From Cloacibacillus porcorum (GTDB taxonomy: Bacteria; Synergistota; Synergistia; Synergistales; Synergistaceae), in the NCBI RefSeq assembly GCF_001701045.1, contig NZ_CP016757.1, forward strand, positions 310,001 through 374,000: 64,000 nucleotides of DNA, read 5' to 3'. The stretch's first letter is position 1; each line of letters starts with the position of its first letter. The notes below the pieces were generated by a model. That model was not told the DNA's origin. It worked only from the letters and a program-made list of their open reading frames with translations, and ran no database searches. Made by a program: the position numbers and the translations under genes. Shown here piece by piece: positions 33,982-43,190 of the stretch.

Positions 33982-34020
33982 AAAAAACGACCCTTCGCCG
34001 TAGGGCGGAGGATCGTTTTT
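33982..34020 (-). terminator. Terminator of the ThDP enzyme gene
   Basis: Read on the minus strand: AAAAACGA..CCTcCGCC..GGCGaAGG..TCGTTTTTT, a hairpin with flanking A and T runs. It sits 20 bp after the stop codon and would work on that strand. Confidence 0.75.
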
Positions 34021-34039
34021 GGGGCATCTTTTATATTAT

Positions 34040-35767
34040 CTAGTATGTCATATCCTCGTCTTTGGCGATCTTCGCGGCGGCCCAGCCGGGAACTGGGGGA
34101 AGCTGCCGGTCTTCCGGCGGCAGCGGTACGTCGATGAGGCTTGGCCCGTCGGCGGCGAGGCATTTTTTGAATACCTCCTCAAACTCCTTCATGCCGCCCA
34201 CGCGGTAGCCTCTGAGTCCCATGGATTCGGCAAATTTAACGTAGTCGACCTCCGCAAAGTCGGTGAAGCGGCGGAAGCTTTCTGTGATCTCCGCTTTGCT
34301 GTGGACGCGCTGGGTGCCGCGTATCCAGCCGAAGGCCCCGTTATTGAAGAGGACGTAAACGATCTTCAGCCCGAGGCGAGCCGCCGTCTCCAGCTCCGCG
34401 CCGCAGAAGCCGAAGCTGCCGTCGCCGATGAGCCCTATCACGGGGGCCTCCGCCGCCGTACCGCACCGTGCCCCCATTGCCGCCGGTATCGCGTAGCCGA
34501 GCGCGCCCATGGAGAAGTTGTAGGCGGCGCGCCTGCCCGCGCGTCCGATACGCAGGAAGCAGGAGGAGTAGATCGCCGAACTTCCGGGGTCGACGGCGAA
34601 GAAGGTTGTATCGGGTGTCAGCCTCTCGACCGCGCGCACGAGTGAAAGCGGGTGCAGCTCGTCGCCGTAACGCGCCATTACGCCCTCCAGCCTCTTTTCA
34701 TGCGCCGCCTTTTCTTCGGCGCAGCGCGCGGCCCACGCGCCGCGGTCTGGGCGCGGCATTCCTTCAAGCGCCGCCGCGAGGGCCGCGAGCGTCTCGCGCA
34801 CGTCCCCGAAGAGCGGCAGCGCGTCATAGTTGTTGCCAAGCTCGCGTTCGGAGATATCTATCTGGATAAACTTCTGCACCGAAGCTGGCGAGGGGATGTT
34901 CCAGCCGTCCGTATTGGCGGAGTCGGTACTGGTCGCCGCGAAGAGCACGACGTCGGCCTCTTTTATCATCTTGTTGTTCCACTCACGGCCGCCGCGCGCG
35001 CCGATGACGCCCATCGACAGCGCCTCCTGGTCGCTAATACAGCCCTTGGCGTTGATCGTAGAGCCCACCGGCATATCCTGCATCTTTGACAGCTGCGCCG
35101 CCTCCTCCCAGGCTGAGGAGTGGACGACCCCCTGTCCGCAGATCATCACCGGGCGGCGCGCCGCGGCAAGTATCTTCGCCGCCTCCATGATGTCCGCCGC
35201 CGCCGCGCTGTTCCGGCATCCGGGGAAGGCCGCGTAACGGCTCTGCGCATATATATCGCCGTCCGCCACTTCACCCTCTAAGGTATCCATCGGGATGCGG
35301 ATGTGGACGGGGCCGGGACGGCCGGTCGTTGCGGTGCGGAAGGCGCGCCGGAAGAGGTGCGGTATCTCGCTGGCGTCGGTGACGGTGAGGGAATCTTTGG
35401 CGATGCTTTTGAAGAGCGCCGACTGGTCGAAGCCGGTCAGCATATTTTTGGGCCCCGTCTTGAGGTCGATGTCGGTCGTCATTACGATGAGCGGCACGCA
35501 GGACTGGAAGGCTTCGACGACGCCGGGCACCATGTGCGTAGCGCCGACGCTCGGTCCCTCGCAGATCCCGACGCGGCCGGTGGCCTTCGCGTAGGCGTCG
35601 GCCATAAAGACGGAGTTCCTCTCGTCTCTCGTAAGGTGGTATTTTATCTCGGGATATTCCTCCCAGGCTTCGTAGAGGCTCAGCGTCGTCTCGCCGGGCA
35701 GGCCGAAGACATCGGTCACGTTATAAGCCTTGAGCATCGCAAGAACTGCTTTGCTTGCCTTCATCAT
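34040..35767 (-). CDS. Thiamine-diphosphate enzyme, acetolactate-synthase-like
   Basis: 575 residues from the ATG at 35767 (GAGGGG upstream; a longer frame to 35845 crosses the promoter). N-terminal pyrimidine domain with VFGLPGETTLSLYEAW and the catalytic Glu in LTRDERNSVFMADAYAKATG. A central domain follows, then a C-terminal PP domain with GDGSFGFCGAELETAARLGLKIVYVLFNNGAFGW, the GDG-x-NN ThDP/Mg motif. It belongs to the ALS/pyruvate oxidase/benzoylformate decarboxylase superfamily; no regulatory small subunit gene is adjacent, so a catabolic 2-oxoacid decarboxylase or synthase is likelier than biosynthetic ALS. Substrate unknown. Confidence 0.92.
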   Translation of the reverse strand: MMKASKAVLAMLKAYNVTDVFGLPGETTLSLYEAWEEYPEIKYHLTRDERNSVFMADAYAKATGRVGICEGPSVGATHMVPGVVEAFQSCVPLIVMTTDIDLKTGPKNMLTGFDQSALFKSIAKDSLTVTDASEIPHLFRRAFRTATTGRPGPVHIRIPMDTLEGEVADGDIYAQSRYAAFPGCRNSAAAADIMEAAKILAAARRPVMICGQGVVHSSAWEEAAQLSKMQDMPVGSTINAKGCISDQEALSMGVIGARGGREWNNKMIKEADVVLFAATSTDSANTDGWNIPSPASVQKFIQIDISERELGNNYDALPLFGDVRETLAALAAALEGMPRPDRGAWAARCAEEKAAHEKRLEGVMARYGDELHPLSLVRAVERLTPDTTFFAVDPGSSAIYSSCFLRIGRAGRRAAYNFSMGALGYAIPAAMGARCGTAAEAPVIGLIGDGSFGFCGAELETAARLGLKIVYVLFNNGAFGWIRGTQRVHSKAEITESFRRFTDFAEVDYVKFAESMGLRGYRVGGMKEFEEVFKKCLAADGPSLIDVPLPPEDRQLPPVPGWAAAKIAKDEDMTY

Positions 35768-35804
35768 ATCTTCCCCTCTCAAGAAATTCTCTATTGAATT
35801 ATTA

Positions 35805-35863
35805 TTCATCACAAATGATTGATTAGCTGTCATAAGATTACCCAATTAATCGCGTTTGGTCAA
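35805..35863 (-). promoter_or_regulatory. Promoter and operator-like site of the ThDP enzyme gene
   Basis: On the minus strand: TTGACC (35863-35858), 17-bp spacer, TAATCT (35840-35835). Just downstream is ATCATTTGTGATGAA (35819-35805), which matches 14 of 15 bases of a site below the NIF3-like gene promoter. Confidence 0.6.
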
Positions 35864-35964
35864 TAGTTAGCGAGGAGATTTTTTCGAAGAATTTTTTTGC
35901 GGCGGGGCTGTTAATACTAAAAAAGCCATATACAGAGCCGGTTTGCCTGGTTTTATCATAAAGA

Positions 35965-36022
35965 TTGACACATGACTTCAGGGGCATTATAATGAAGTTA
36001 ATCACTACTCTTCATTGATGAA
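35965..36022 (+). promoter_or_regulatory. Promoter of the FAD oxidoreductase gene with downstream palindromes
   Basis: TTGACA (35965-35970), 17 bp, TATAAT (35988-35993), a full consensus promoter. After it come AATGAAG...CTTCATT (arms 35991-35997 and 36010-36016) and TTCAT-TG-ATGAA (36011-36022), both possible repressor sites that resemble half-sites of the neighbouring ThDP-gene motif. Confidence 0.65.
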
Positions 36023-36054
36023 TTAAAATAATTATCGCAGGGAGGCTTATTTAC

Positions 36055-37344
36055 ATGGATAAGATAAAGATCGTGGTAGTTGGCGGCGGCTGGGGAGGCT
36101 GCGCGGCGGCGATAGCGGCGGTCAAGGCCGGAGCCGAGGCCGTGCTTCTTGAGCGCACCGACATGCTCCTCGGCACGGGGCTCGTGGGCGGCATCTACCG
36201 CAACAACGGGCGTCAGACGGCGGCGGAGGAGATGACGGCGCTGGGCGGCGGCGATCTCTTTCATGTCATGGACGAGTGCGCCGGACATAAGAACATCGAA
36301 TTTCCCGGACATGCCCATGCGAGCCTTTACAATGTATATGAGATAGAGCCCGCGGTAAAAAAATATCTCATCGGCCTGGGCGTCAAAGTAGTCACCGGCG
36401 CCTCGGCGATGAAGATAGACAAAAAAGAGGGGAAGATGATCTCCGTCACCGCGCGCGACGGCGCCGTCTATGAGGCGGACGCCTTTGTCGACGCCACAGG
36501 GACCTCGGCCGTTCCCGGCAACTGCGTGAAATACGGCAACGGCTGCGCCATGTGCATCCTGCGCTGTCACAGCTTCGCGCCGCGCGTCTCCATCTGTACG
36601 CTCGCGGGCATCGAGGAGTGGAACGGGCGCAAGAAGGACGGTTCTCTCGGCGCGATGAGCGGCTCCTGTAAACTTTTCAAGGAATCGCTCTCCGCGGAGA
36701 TCGTCAAAAAACTAAACGAGACCGGCGTCTGCGTCGTACCCATCCCCGCCGCCGCCAATATGAGCGAGAAGCTTGGAATGAAGGCCTGTCAGCAGTACGC
36801 TACAAAAGACTTTGCGGAGAATATTGTTCTGCTGGACACCGGCCCAGCAAAGCTGATGACACCCTACTTCCCGCTGGAGAAGCTGCGCCTCGTACCCGGC
36901 TTTGAGAAGGCCCGTTATGAGGACCCGATCGCCGGCGGTAAGGGAAATTCGATGCGCTACTTCCAGTTTGCCAACTGCTCCCACAGCCTCCAGGCCCAGG
37001 GTGAGGTGGACAACATTTTCTGCGCCGGAGAAAAGGGCGGCGCGATGGTTGGACATACCGAGGCGGTCGTCACCGGCACTCTCGCGGGCTGCAACGCCGT
37101 GCGGCACGCCGCCGGCAAAGAGTTGATCGAGCTGCCGGATGCTCTCGCGGTCGGAGATTTTATCAACCATGTCACCGACGAGATGAAGAGGGACGAATGC
37201 CGCGGCACGAAATACACCTTCTCCGGCTCCGTCTACTTTGAGCGTATGAAGGAACGCGGGCTCTACCTATGCGACCCGACGGAGATAGCCAAGAAGGTTG
37301 AAACCACCGGGCTAAGCGGCCTGTTCGCGGAAAAAATCTGCTAA
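36055..37344 (+). CDS. FAD-dependent oxidoreductase (pfam12831-like)
   Basis: 429 residues. The N-terminal Rossmann motif VVVGGGWGGCAAAIAAVKAGAEAVLLERT binds FAD. A Cys-rich segment GNGCAMCILRCHSF (about 165) may serve as a redox or active-site element. The C-terminal FCAGEKGGAMVGHTEAVVTGTLAGCNAVRHA closes the FAD site, as in GidA/TrmFO-like and fumarate-reductase-like proteins. It is probably a cytoplasmic flavoprotein acting on a small metabolite. GGGAGG precedes the ATG. Function beyond the fold is not recognised. Confidence 0.88.
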   Translation: MDKIKIVVVGGGWGGCAAAIAAVKAGAEAVLLERTDMLLGTGLVGGIYRNNGRQTAAEEMTALGGGDLFHVMDECAGHKNIEFPGHAHASLYNVYEIEPAVKKYLIGLGVKVVTGASAMKIDKKEGKMISVTARDGAVYEADAFVDATGTSAVPGNCVKYGNGCAMCILRCHSFAPRVSICTLAGIEEWNGRKKDGSLGAMSGSCKLFKESLSAEIVKKLNETGVCVVPIPAAANMSEKLGMKACQQYATKDFAENIVLLDTGPAKLMTPYFPLEKLRLVPGFEKARYEDPIAGGKGNSMRYFQFANCSHSLQAQGEVDNIFCAGEKGGAMVGHTEAVVTGTLAGCNAVRHAAGKELIELPDALAVGDFINHVTDEMKRDECRGTKYTFSGSVYFERMKERGLYLCDPTEIAKKVETTGLSGLFAEKIC

Positions 37345-37354
37345 AACTGTTATC

Positions 37355-37384
37355 ATGGGGACGCTTCGCGCGTCCCCATTTTTG
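37355..37384 (+). terminator. Terminator of the FAD oxidoreductase gene
   Basis: ATGGGGACGC-TTCGC-GCGTCCCCAT, a perfect 10-bp stem followed by TTTTTG. Confidence 0.85.
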
Positions 37385-37668
37385 TGCCCTTCCTGTCATT
37401 TCAGACATTTTTCACAGGCCTCCCCCTGACCGGCAGCCTCGCGCAGGCGATCGGCGGCCCGCTGGGGCTTGACGTCTCCTATATCGCCTCCGTCGGACAG
37501 ATGGGTTCAATATGGACGGGCGGAGGCTGTCTCGTCCCCTGGGCCTTCGGCCTCGCGGCCACCGCGGGAATCGCCGGCGTCAGCCCCATCGAGCTCGCGC
37601 GGCGGAACTTCATCCCCGTGCTCTGCGGGCTATTCGTCTCGACCGTTTTGGCCATCTGCCTTATGTGA
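37384..37668 (+). pseudogene. C-terminal remnant of a multi-pass transporter
   Basis: 94 residues of good coding sequence containing two to three hydrophobic helices (GGPLGLDVSYIASVGQ, SIWTGGGCLVPWAFGLA, NFIPVLCGLFVSTVLAICLM). There is no ribosome site or start context: the frame begins at the base of the previous gene's terminator. A proper terminator of its own follows (37694-37730). It looks like the 3' end of a deleted permease gene. The family could not be named. Confidence 0.6.
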
Positions 37669-37693
37669 CCTTAAATAGAGCGCCTGCCGACGG

Positions 37694-37730
37694 GAGGTCC
37701 TTCCTTTCATGGAGGGGCCTCTCTTTTTAT
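37694..37730 (+). terminator. Terminator of the transporter remnant
   Basis: GAGGTCCTTCC and GGAGGGGCCTC pair across a 6-nt loop (one wobble), followed by TCTTTTTAT. Confidence 0.75.
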
Positions 37731-37874
37731 AGCTTTTTCCCGCAGATATTTCTCATATATCATGAGGACGACAGCCTTCCGTACCTGTGGCGGATGCGGC
37801 GCGGGCCGCGGCGTTGATGAGAAAAGGCGGCTCGCGTCACGCGCGGAGGGAGAGGCTCTGCCCCGCCCCTTTAT

Positions 37875-40553
37875 TTACGCTTTACTCCCAAGGCCGCGCC
37901 TTATCAGCTTCACTGATTCAGAGAGCAGGATCACGGAGAGGCCGAGGGCGACGATCTTCAGCCAGACGGCAAGGGGCAGCGGCGTGGTCTTGAAGAGGCC
38001 GTCCGCGTACTGTGTGATCAGCACCTGCAGGGCAAAGGTCAATGCGAATACTCCGAGCATCAGCCTGTTGGCGCCGAAGCCGCGCAGGACGCTGACGCTG
38101 CCCAGCGCGCGGCTGTTGAAGGCGTTGAAGAGCTGGAGGACGACGAAGAGCGTGAAGAGGATCGAAGGCTGCTGCTCTTTCGTGCCGCCGAGGAAGTTCA
38201 GCCAGTGCTGTGCCATGAATAGCGCCGTGATGTACAGGCCGTTTGTGACGATGTTCCAGAGCATCTCCCTCGATACGATGCTGGCGTCTCTCCTGACGGG
38301 CGGCTGATTCATGAGGTCGCCGCGTACCGGCTCAAGGCCGAGGGTGAGGGCGGGCGGCCCGTCCATGATTATATTTATCCACAGTATCTGAATCGCGGTG
38401 AAGGGCGCTTCTAAACCGGCCGCGACCGACAGGAGGATGACGAGCACCGACGACAGGTTGACGGTGAGCTGGAACTGGATGAAACGCTGGAAGTTGCGGT
38501 ATATGCCGCGTCCCCACTGTACAGCCTTGACGATGGTGGAGAAGGAGTCGTCCAGCAGCACGATGTCGCTCGCCTCCTTTGAGACCTCCGTCCCCGAGAT
38601 GCCCATCGCGATGCCGACGTCGGCGCTTTTGATCGCGGGAGCGTCGTTGATGCCGTCGCCGGTGACGGCGACGACGCTGCCAAGGGCCTTCAGCGTCTTG
38701 ACGACCCGCATCTTTATAGACGGCGTACTGCGCGCGATGACCCGTATCGCGGGCAGCCGCTCCGCCAGCTCGCCGTCGGAGAGGGACTCAAGCTCCCGCG
38801 CCTCCACCGCGTAATGGCCGTCGCCGAGCAGTCCGAGTTCGCCGGCGATCGCGGCGGCGGTGGTGATATTGTCTCCCGTCAGGATCTTGACGTCGATGCC
38901 GGCGCCGCGGCAGCGTTCCACCGCCTCAAAGACGTCGGCGCGCAGCGGGTCGGCGATCGCGGCGAAGCCGTCAAAGGTCATGCCGCTCTCTATCATCTCC
39001 CTTTCCGTAGCATAATCTTTGGAAGCCGTAATGTCACGGTGGGCGAAGGCGATCACGCGGCGCGCCCGCTCCTGGAACTCCGTGATGTGCTTCTCGGCCT
39101 CCCTCCGCTCGCCGTCTGACAGGGAACACATTGAGAGTATCTTTTCCGGGCTGCCCTTGGTATAGGCCGTTATGACCCCGTCTCTCATGGCGACGGTGGT
39201 CATGTTCTTAGTCTCCGAGGAGAAGGGGAAGGAATGGAGAACGGCGCTGCTCCCACGGATGGCGCGGTAGTCGTGCCCCGCGCCGTGCGCCGCGACGAGC
39301 AGCGCGCATTCCGTGGGGTTGCCGATGAAGGCCGCCCTCTCCCCCTCAAAATGAATCTCGGCAGTGCCGTTGAGACAGAAATTATCGAGCAGCGAGCCGA
39401 CGCCGAGCGGCTGCGGTTTGCTCTGCGTTCCTCCGGCGATGATATCCGTCACCGTCATGCGGTTTTCCGTCAGCGTCCCGGTCTTATCAGAGCAGATGAC
39501 GTTTATAGCGCCGATCGTCTCACAGGCCGCCATCTTCTTGACGAGGGCGTTGTGCTTTGACATCTTGATAATATTTATCGCGAGCGAGACCGCGACGATG
39601 GTCGGCAGCCCCTCGGGGACGGCGGCGACGATCAGCACTATGCTCGTGATGAAGGCCTCGGAGACCGTCTCCAGCGAGGCGGTGCCCCTGGCTATGAAGG
39701 AGGCGAGCTGAAGCAGAAAGACCGCCGCCGCGGCTCCTGACGCGAGCAGCGCGATCCTCCTGCCCATCTTCGCCAGCTTTTCCTGCAGCGGCGTAGCGGT
39801 CGACTCCGAGTCCGACAGCTCGCCCGCGATCTTGCCGAATTCCGTCGCGTCCCCGACGGCGGTGACGACGGCCAGGCCGCTGCCTCCCGCCGCGAAACAG
39901 CCGGAATAGAGCATATTGGCGCGCTCGGCAAGCGGCGTTCCGGCGTCGGTGAAGATGGCCGCCGCCTCTTTATGCACCGGCATACTCTCCCCCGTGAGCG
40001 CCGATTCGTCGGCCGTCAGGGAGGTACTCTCTATCAGCCTCGCGTCGGCTGGGAACCTGTTTCCCGTCTCCACGCTGAGGATGTCGCCGACGGCGACCTC
40101 CCGCTGCGGGATGAGCTCCGCGCCGCCCTCCCTTATCACGCGCACCTTGGTGTCGTCGGCGATTCGGTTCAGCGCCTCAAAGGCCTTGGCGCTGCGTCCC
40201 TCCATCGCCACCGTGATTATTATGGAGAGCGATATCGCCGCGAAGATCCCCGCGCATTCGATAAAATCCGTCTCGCCGCCGCTCATGCCGCGCGCGATAT
40301 TCACGCCCAGCGTAATCAGCGCCGCCGCGGTCAGCATGAGTATCATCGGCTCGCGGGCGGCCTCCGCAAGCCGCCGCAGCATTGAAGCGGGCTTTTTCTT
40401 CGTAAAGCTGTTTTCTCCGTAACGGCGGCGGCTCTCCGCCGCCTCTGCCTCGGTCAGTCCGCGCCGCGGATCGACGCCGAGTCTACTCAGTGTTTCGGCG
40501 GCGCTCTCCCGGAATGGCTCCCTCTCTGTCGGGCTCTTTTCTGGCTGCTGCAT
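37875..40553 (-). CDS. P2A-type cation ATPase (Ca2+/Mn2+ type)
   Basis: 892 residues from the ATG at 40553; a GTG at 40565 is in frame but sits almost on the ribosome site. Cation_ATPase_N domain (about 15-85), ALTGESMPV, the P2-type membrane motif VAAVPEGLP (about 308), phosphorylation site CSDKTGTLTENRMTV (about 355), KGSPEKILSMC, and TGDGINDAPAIKSADVGIAMG, then six C-terminal membrane helices with NIIMDGPPALTLGLEP. The family pumps Ca2+ or Mn2+ out of the cytoplasm. The Mn2+-type riboswitch in its leader argues for Mn2+ export here. Confidence 0.95.
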   Translation of the reverse strand: MQQPEKSPTEREPFRESAAETLSRLGVDPRRGLTEAEAAESRRRYGENSFTKKKPASMLRRLAEAAREPMILMLTAAALITLGVNIARGMSGGETDFIECAGIFAAISLSIIITVAMEGRSAKAFEALNRIADDTKVRVIREGGAELIPQREVAVGDILSVETGNRFPADARLIESTSLTADESALTGESMPVHKEAAAIFTDAGTPLAERANMLYSGCFAAGGSGLAVVTAVGDATEFGKIAGELSDSESTATPLQEKLAKMGRRIALLASGAAAAVFLLQLASFIARGTASLETVSEAFITSIVLIVAAVPEGLPTIVAVSLAINIIKMSKHNALVKKMAACETIGAINVICSDKTGTLTENRMTVTDIIAGGTQSKPQPLGVGSLLDNFCLNGTAEIHFEGERAAFIGNPTECALLVAAHGAGHDYRAIRGSSAVLHSFPFSSETKNMTTVAMRDGVITAYTKGSPEKILSMCSLSDGERREAEKHITEFQERARRVIAFAHRDITASKDYATEREMIESGMTFDGFAAIADPLRADVFEAVERCRGAGIDVKILTGDNITTAAAIAGELGLLGDGHYAVEARELESLSDGELAERLPAIRVIARSTPSIKMRVVKTLKALGSVVAVTGDGINDAPAIKSADVGIAMGISGTEVSKEASDIVLLDDSFSTIVKAVQWGRGIYRNFQRFIQFQLTVNLSSVLVILLSVAAGLEAPFTAIQILWINIIMDGPPALTLGLEPVRGDLMNQPPVRRDASIVSREMLWNIVTNGLYITALFMAQHWLNFLGGTKEQQPSILFTLFVVLQLFNAFNSRALGSVSVLRGFGANRLMLGVFALTFALQVLITQYADGLFKTTPLPLAVWLKIVALGLSVILLSESVKLIRRGLGSKA

Positions 40554-40630
40554 TTCGAGTTCCACATCCTTTCGTCTTATACAACGAAAAGACCCAGGTA
40601 TCGGCTCTGCGCGAGCCTTACCTGAGCCAC

Positions 40631-40677
40631 AAAAAAAGACTCAATGTAAAGCTTCCAGAGCAATACATGAGTCTCGT
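40631..40677 (-). terminator. Riboswitch-controlled terminator
   Basis: On the minus strand, GACTCATGTA pairs with TACATTGAGTC around the CTCTGGAAGC loop, followed by seven T. The left arm contains the conserved riboswitch box ACGAGACT, so metal binding and termination compete for it. Confidence 0.8.
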
Positions 40678-40775
40678 TATTTAAGACAAGCCAGACTTTT
40701 AAACCTCAGCCAGGATGTTGACTTGCCACGCGCTCCCGCGCGCCACTACTCCCCCACGGGTACTTTTCAATTGTA
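40631..40775 (-). promoter_or_regulatory. yybP-ykoY (Mn2+) riboswitch
   Basis: On the minus strand the leader contains the two invariant boxes of this class in the right order: GGGGGAGTAG (40755-40746) and AACGAGACT (about 40678-40670). Between them lie GTCAACATCCTGGCTGAGG-like stem sequences. A terminator overlaps the second box, the usual ON-switch layout. It precedes a P2A ATPase gene, a known partner of this class. A -35 TTGACA at 40810-40805 could drive the transcript. Confidence 0.88.
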
Positions 40776-40887
40776 GCGTATAAACTATCATCGCTCCCAT
40801 ATTTTGTCAATAGAGACAACTACGGTCCGCGGCGCGGCGGAACCGGTTTCGTCTCCGCCGCGCTGTGATTTGACGTGGTTTTAAGGA

Positions 40888-41964
40888 CTACCTAAGATAG
40901 AGGAATCCAAGGAAGGTCGCGAATATCCCCGCCGTCGCGAGGCGGATGGCCGCGCCGATGGTGGCGGCGACGATGCAGTCTCGATGCGATAGGTCCGTCG
41001 AGGCGGTCCAGATGACGGGGACCTGCCCGAAGATGACCTGCAGCGGGAAGCCGGATGAGGCGAGAACGAAGGAGCCGACGATCATCTGCGGCGTGAAGTT
41101 CATCGCGATATCCTTGATCTGGGCCATCGCGAGCGAACCTCCCGCGAGCAGTGAAACGACGCCGCTCTCCGGTTCGATATTCATCCAGGTGAGCATCGCG
41201 GCGAGCGCGCCTTCGAAGGGTGCCCAGAGGCCGAAAAAGTCAAGCGCGCCGATGCCCGCGAAGACTATCGCACAGGCCGGGATGATGAGTGTGAAGAGCA
41301 GCTCCGCGCCCTCCTTCGCCGCGCCGAAGATCGTCGGCAGGAATCCGGTCTCCGGCGTGAAGATCGGTATCTCGTGCAGGGAGACGGCCTTGCAGTCGCG
41401 CCAGATAGTCAGGCGCAGGAAGAACGGCACGAGGAGTATGGGCAGGAAGTAGCTCAGTACGAGGACGAGAAATACGCGGACATTGACGGCGGTCATCGCG
41501 ATAATGCCGAAGATGAGGATCGAGAAGGAGCAGGGGGCCTGCATCATCGTGGCGATGCCGATCTTCTGTTCGTCCTTCGTCGCGCCGGCCTTCTTGAATA
41601 TCGGGCTTGAAATGCGCCCGGCGGCATTGACGTCGCCGAGGATGTTGTAGATGACGGGAATGGCGACACAGGCGTTGACGCCGACATACTTCATGAGGGG
41701 GACGAATATCCTCATCAGCGCGTCCGTGAAGCCGAGACGTTCAAGGATACGCCCCATTGTGACGCTGATGATGATCGCGCAGCCGATGCTCCCCGTCACA
41801 TATACGGGTACGACGACCTTAAAGGCGCGGTTGAACATCGCGTTAAAGAGTCCTCCGACGGCTCCGGCGTTGAGGAATAACATCGCCATTGAGAAAATAA
41901 CAAGTACCAGGCCTACCGCCTCTATACGTGAAACCTTTCGCTGCTTTTCATTGTTTGCTGCCAT
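40888..41964 (-). CDS. Gate-domain (nucleoside-recognition-like) membrane protein, CD0519/CD1768-like
   Basis: 358 residues with about nine hydrophobic segments. Two regions (about 45-180 and 215-350) carry the 'Gate' domain style seen in nucleoside-transporter-like and spore-maturation membrane proteins (GCAIIISVTMGRILERLGF, NILGDVNAAGRISSPIFKKAG, ATMMQAPCSFSILIFG). Such proteins are thought to transport small molecules, but the substrate is not established. It is 138 bp downstream of the NIF3-like gene on the same strand and may share its promoter. Confidence 0.75.
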   Translation of the reverse strand: MAANNEKQRKVSRIEAVGLVLVIFSMAMLFLNAGAVGGLFNAMFNRAFKVVVPVYVTGSIGCAIIISVTMGRILERLGFTDALMRIFVPLMKYVGVNACVAIPVIYNILGDVNAAGRISSPIFKKAGATKDEQKIGIATMMQAPCSFSILIFGIIAMTAVNVRVFLVLVLSYFLPILLVPFFLRLTIWRDCKAVSLHEIPIFTPETGFLPTIFGAAKEGAELLFTLIIPACAIVFAGIGALDFFGLWAPFEGALAAMLTWMNIEPESGVVSLLAGGSLAMAQIKDIAMNFTPQMIVGSFVLASSGFPLQVIFGQVPVIWTASTDLSHRDCIVAATIGAAIRLATAGIFATFLGFLYLR

Positions 41965-42102
41965 CTTGTCCGCATCTCCCTCTTAAATAAGATAGATAAT
42001 AAGTCACCGATATCTGGTGCGGGTGGAGAAAACCAACTGGTCTTTTAAAGATGTATTCTTAATGATTGGTCTTGGTTAGCGATTTATTATGATAAAGTAA
42101 AA

Positions 42103-43116
42103 TTATGCCTTCGGGCGCGGCAGGTATCCTCGGGCCATGCGTGAACCGTAATCGCGGAGCTCCTCCGTGCCCACCATCTCTATGGGGATGCTCACCATCC
42201 GCTCACGGAAGATGAGTACTTCGAGATCTGGGAGCTGGTATTTTAGAGCAAAGGCGAGCGGTACGCCGTTCTCGAATATCTCCATCGCGTGCGAACTGCC
42301 GGCGACAAAATTCATGCCGAGCTCACGGGCCTTCTCGACGAGCCCGCTGTCGGGCAGCGGGCGGCTGATGTTTGCCACCACGGTGTCCGCGGGGTACTCC
42401 GCGTAGGCCTTTTCAAGATCCTCGGGGCCGAAGCCGGTGTGAGGGAAGATCGTTATCGTGCGTCCGAGCGTCGAGTCCGGGCTGCCGGCGAATATCTTTG
42501 CGCGCGCGGATACCGTCGTCTCGCAGAGGTGTCCGCAGCAGCGGTGTTTTTTCTCCTCGGCGAGCATATTCTCCTCGATTGCCGTGCCCATTATCTTCTC
42601 GATGCGCTCGATCATCGCTCCGAGCGTCGGCACCTCCGCCATCGCCTCGCCGTACCAGACGATCTTGCCGGGGATGCCGCCGAAGGCGATATTGGCCTGT
42701 TTCGCTACGCTGCCGTGCAGCCAGGCGATGCCGGGGTGCAACCCGTGGAAGGCCTCGTGCAGCTCAAAGGCCACAAGGTTGTAGAGGTCGAGATAATTTT
42801 TCAGCGTAACGCCGCCGGAGTTCGCCCCCTCAGCGATCGGATGGTGGACGACAAGCGCGTCAATTCCCGTGGCCCCCGCGAGTTCGATGGCGTTCTCCGT
42901 CATCGTCATCATCACCGCGAGGCGGCGGACCTCCCTTTCGGGGTTTCCCCAGATGAGGCCTGGCAGCTCCATCACTGATTTTCCGGGAATATGCGAGGTC
43001 TTGATCGTTACGAAATGATTGCCGCCGGTGATATCCGCGTAACTCTTGACCACGCGGCCGCCAGTTATGATGTCGAGAGCCTTCAGGATATCCTTTACCA
43101 GAACCGGATGTGACAT
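42103..43116 (-). CDS. NIF3-like dinuclear-metal protein
   Basis: 337 residues from the ATG at 43116 (a GTG at 43128 is possible; neither has a strong ribosome site). IDALVVHHPIAEGANSGGV carries the family's paired His metal ligands, and the C-terminal part includes TVVANISRPLPDSGLVEKARELGMNFVAGSSHAMEI with a late His. NIF3 family proteins form toroidal hexamers with two metals per subunit and act as hydrolases of unsettled substrate (GTP cyclohydrolase I type 2 annotations are doubtful). It is followed by the Gate-domain membrane protein. Confidence 0.83.
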   Translation of the reverse strand: MSHPVLVKDILKALDIITGGRVVKSYADITGGNHFVTIKTSHIPGKSVMELPGLIWGNPEREVRRLAVMMTMTENAIELAGATGIDALVVHHPIAEGANSGGVTLKNYLDLYNLVAFELHEAFHGLHPGIAWLHGSVAKQANIAFGGIPGKIVWYGEAMAEVPTLGAMIERIEKIMGTAIEENMLAEEKKHRCCGHLCETTVSARAKIFAGSPDSTLGRTITIFPHTGFGPEDLEKAYAEYPADTVVANISRPLPDSGLVEKARELGMNFVAGSSHAMEIFENGVPLAFALKYQLPDLEVLIFRERMVSIPIEMVGTEELRDYGSRMARGYLPRPKA

Positions 43117-43190
43117 GAACAGGTACACTTCCCTTCGCTATTATGTTGATGCTGGTATAAAAAAGACAGGAGATTTTTGATGAATCAACA

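Noticed and set aside
40741-40810. Other riboswitch classes for the P2A ATPase leader
   Set aside because: The GGGGAGTAG and ACGAGACT boxes together match yybP-ykoY; Mg2+ (ykoK, mgtA) elements have different core sequences.
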